A stretch of DNA of 64,000 nt, from positions 1 to 64,000 of the forward strand of contig JAFQJD010000018.1 of NCBI GenBank assembly GCA_017415105.1, read 5' to 3'. The translations under genes and the position numbers were made by a program. This DNA is from Clostridia bacterium. Lineage in GTDB: Bacteria > Bacillota > Clostridia > UBA1381. A model generated the notes under the pieces. That model was not told the DNA's origin and did not search any database. It saw only the letters and a list, made by a program, of their open reading frames with translations. Below, piece after piece: positions 62,107 to 64,000 of the stretch (the first letter of the stretch is position 1; each line of letters starts with the position of its first letter).

Positions 62107-64000
62107 GTGAAGAGAACAATAATTTCTGTATTTTTGACGATTAGTTTAATTATGCCGTTTGCATCAGTATTTAATATTTCATTTGCAAAATCAGGCGACA
62201 CAATAAAGGGTAATCCGGTTTCAATATATGATTCCATTACCGGATGCACGTATAATTACATCAACTTCAACGGAGAGGAATTGTTACGCCCATATATGGG
62301 AATGCAGTCATGGACCACAGATGGAAAAGGCTTTGTTTGTGGTGTGCAGGGCAAGACAATGGAGACCGGAACAATTTATGTTTATAATACTGAAACAAAT
62401 GAATTTACTGTAGTAGGAACCGGTAATGTGTATACAACTCATATTGAAGCTGTTATCGGTACAGATAACTGTGTATATTACTCAAGTGATAGTGATATTT
62501 TCAGATACAATATCAAGACAAAAGAAACAACAGTAGTTTTACCGTCGACAATGGGCTTTGACCCGATTGCACTGACAATTTCAAACGATTGTCAGTATAT
62601 TTCATTTTCTTCAGGTATTAACAAAGATTATTGGTGTGATGAAGGAGAGACAGCTATATTCAGATATAATATTCCTAAAAAAGAAATAGAGTGTCTTACA
62701 CACAAATTTGAATATTCCAACTTTTTAACCCACCAGCAGATAAATCCGGACAACCCTGATATAGTGTTTTTTGCTCATGAGGCAGTTATAGGAGACGGTG
62801 AAGGTGAAGTGCCAAACTATTGGTCTATTTATGACCGTGAATGGTCTGCTGATTTTAACACAGGCGAGATTAAAAATGTGTTTAAGCAGGGCAAAACAGA
62901 TTCTGATACATGCATTCTTTTCACCACGCACGAATCTTGGAGTGCAAGCGGAAAGTATTTATATATCAACTGCTACAGTAATGAAAACGAAAACGGAAAA
63001 GGCAAATGTATAATCCGTTGCTATCCCGACGGCTCACACCGTGAGTTTTTGACGAATACTCATTCAAATCCGGATCTAAGTGTTGACCATGCTATGGCAA
63101 GCGGTGATGATAAGTTTACAGTAGTTGATTCAAATGGTGGCAGATATGTTTATGTGTTGAGTAATGACACATACGAGCAGTTCCCGATTTACTACAGTGC
63201 AACCGGACATATGGAAACAGATGAAAACGGCAATGCAACTTCAGTAGACAAAGGTCATCCATATCATCCGCATCCGAACGTTGCGAGAAATCATTATAAG
63301 GTGGATTGGGGCATGGAGCACGAAGGCGTAGTCGGTATTGCATGGTATGATTTTACTGAAATTGCACGCAACGATGTTGCAAGCGGAGGACGCTATCCGG
63401 TTAATGAATATATAGACAGAGTAAGCTATAGCGGTCTTGACTGTGCAACTGAAGATATAGTATATCATGGAAAAGAAGCAAACCACGCTGTAAGCGATAA
63501 GTATCTTTATTATGACATAAATGAAATAGTAGTTGACGGAGTGAATGAGGACATAACCTTGTCTTTTGACTATTTTGACAATACGACTAACGACCTTAAT
63601 TTGATTTATACAGACGGGGTTGTTACAGATAACGACTTTGCAGACTCTGAAGATGCAAAAATCACCATAAAACGTACAGGAACAAATGAATGGATACACA
63701 AAGAAATTAAAATTAATGGTAACTTCGAAAATATAAATCCATACCGTACAGATTTCAAGATAGGAGGTAGTGCAGATACATATATATCAAATCTTGAGGT
63801 AAAAGGTGCACCCGATGCATCAGAAATTTATGCAGGCGGTGACGGAACAAAAGAAAACCCATATCAGATTGCGAATGTAGAGCAGTTGAAATACTTTACC
63901 AATTCTGTAAGAACAACAACTGATAAAACAGAGGTAGATTCAAATATATCATATACTGCAACTAAAGTATCAGATACGAGTGTAACAGCAACTTATGCAC
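62107..64000 (+). CDS. Second secreted propeller-GLUG protein (3' end outside window)
   Basis: An open frame starts at GTG 62107, after GGAGGG, and runs without a stop to the end of the window: 631 codons. It is a close paralogue of the preceding protein. It has a signal peptide (MKRTIISVFLTISLIMPFASVFNISFA), a propeller with THQQINPDNPDIVFFAHE, TTHESWSASGKYLYIN, VDHAMASGDDKF and GHPYHPHPNVARNHYKV, a beta domain, and the beginning of a GLUG section (GGDGTKENPYQIA). The same glutamine-to-histidine change at the putative metal site occurs here. Key differences are small loop insertions near residues 318-322 and 355-370. The true length cannot be known. Confidence 0.8.
   Translation, partial: MKRTIISVFLTISLIMPFASVFNISFAKSGDTIKGNPVSIYDSITGCTYNYINFNGEELLRPYMGMQSWTTDGKGFVCGVQGKTMETGTIYVYNTETNEFTVVGTGNVYTTHIEAVIGTDNCVYYSSDSDIFRYNIKTKETTVVLPSTMGFDPIALTISNDCQYISFSSGINKDYWCDEGETAIFRYNIPKKEIECLTHKFEYSNFLTHQQINPDNPDIVFFAHEAVIGDGEGEVPNYWSIYDREWSADFNTGEIKNVFKQGKTDSDTCILFTTHESWSASGKYLYINCYSNENENGKGKCIIRCYPDGSHREFLTNTHSNPDLSVDHAMASGDDKFTVVDSNGGRYVYVLSNDTYEQFPIYYSATGHMETDENGNATSVDKGHPYHPHPNVARNHYKVDWGMEHEGVVGIAWYDFTEIARNDVASGGRYPVNEYIDRVSYSGLDCATEDIVYHGKEANHAVSDKYLYYDINEIVVDGVNEDITLSFDYFDNTTNDLNLIYTDGVVTDNDFADSEDAKITIKRTGTNEWIHKEIKINGNFENINPYRTDFKIGGSADTYISNLEVKGAPDASEIYAGGDGTKENPYQIANVEQLKYFTNSVRTTTDKTEVDSNISYTATKVSDTSVTATYA

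Noticed and set aside
62228-62413. Short open frames in the last 2 kb as separate genes
   Set aside because: They lie in other frames of one long open frame from 62107 to the window end, which is a clear paralogue of the preceding gene.
1-64000. tRNA, rRNA, tmRNA, CRISPR, insertion sequence or prophage
   Set aside because: I looked for tRNA arms, direct repeat arrays, transposase motifs and phage genes and saw none; smpB is present but its ssrA partner is not.

Overview
The window is a dense bacterial chromosome segment. It suggests a Gram-positive member of the Clostridia, probably a gut-type anaerobe. Pointers are the gene order priA-def-fmt-yugP-rsmB-rlmN-stp-prkC-rsgA-rpe-thiN, an IspH fused to ribosomal S1 domains, FabK as enoyl-ACP reductase, FapR control of lipid genes, rnc-radical SAM-smc-ftsY, a TIGR04086-type membrane protein, SLH-domain and LysM/CAP surface proteins, strong AGGAGG ribosome binding sites, frequent TTG/GTG starts and AT-rich gaps with canonical -35/-10 boxes. 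Genus cannot be fixed from the sequence alone. Almost everything is on the + strand; only a small membrane protein (10103-10453) and smpB (52058-52531) are on the - strand. No tRNA, rRNA, CRISPR array, insertion sequence or prophage was seen.

Layout. 1-4766: end of an upstream gene, terminator, malic enzyme, a GltD-like flavoprotein, an M20 peptidase and a polysaccharide deacetylase. 4785-7689: a LysM-CAP secreted protein, then a TagG/TagH-type polysaccharide exporter. 7711-10104: ABC-F protein and dtd. 10103-26545: a long housekeeping run for RNA/translation (yicC, remA, gmk, rpoZ, priA, def, fmt, rsmB, rlmN), Ser/Thr signalling (stp, prkC), rsgA, rpe, thiN, a cysteine desulfurase and thiI. 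26564-30040: recA with a near-perfect LexA box, HPr and uvrC. 30042-36633: a peptide-type binding lipoprotein, a BaiN-like flavoprotein, an AroH-Cmk fusion, plsC and an IspH-S1 fusion. 36757-43748: the type II fatty acid operon fapR-plsX-fabH-fabK-fabD-fabG-acpP-fabF behind a promoter with a FapR operator. 43802-49953: rnc, radical SAM, smc, ftsY. 50027-52059: two unknown membrane proteins and a small SLH protein behind an elaborate leader. 52058-57505: smpB, pgi, a small P-loop protein, thrC behind a possible regulatory leader, and galactokinase. 57539-64000: two tandem, very similar large secreted proteins with an oligogalacturonate-lyase-like propeller followed by GLUG-type repeats; the second runs off the end of the window.

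Most of the window is conserved core. The parts most worth a second look are the structured leader at about 51070-51235, the possible attenuator before thrC, the chorismate mutase domain that is fused to CMP kinase and lacks the family's catalytic glutamate, and the duplicated surface propeller/GLUG proteins.
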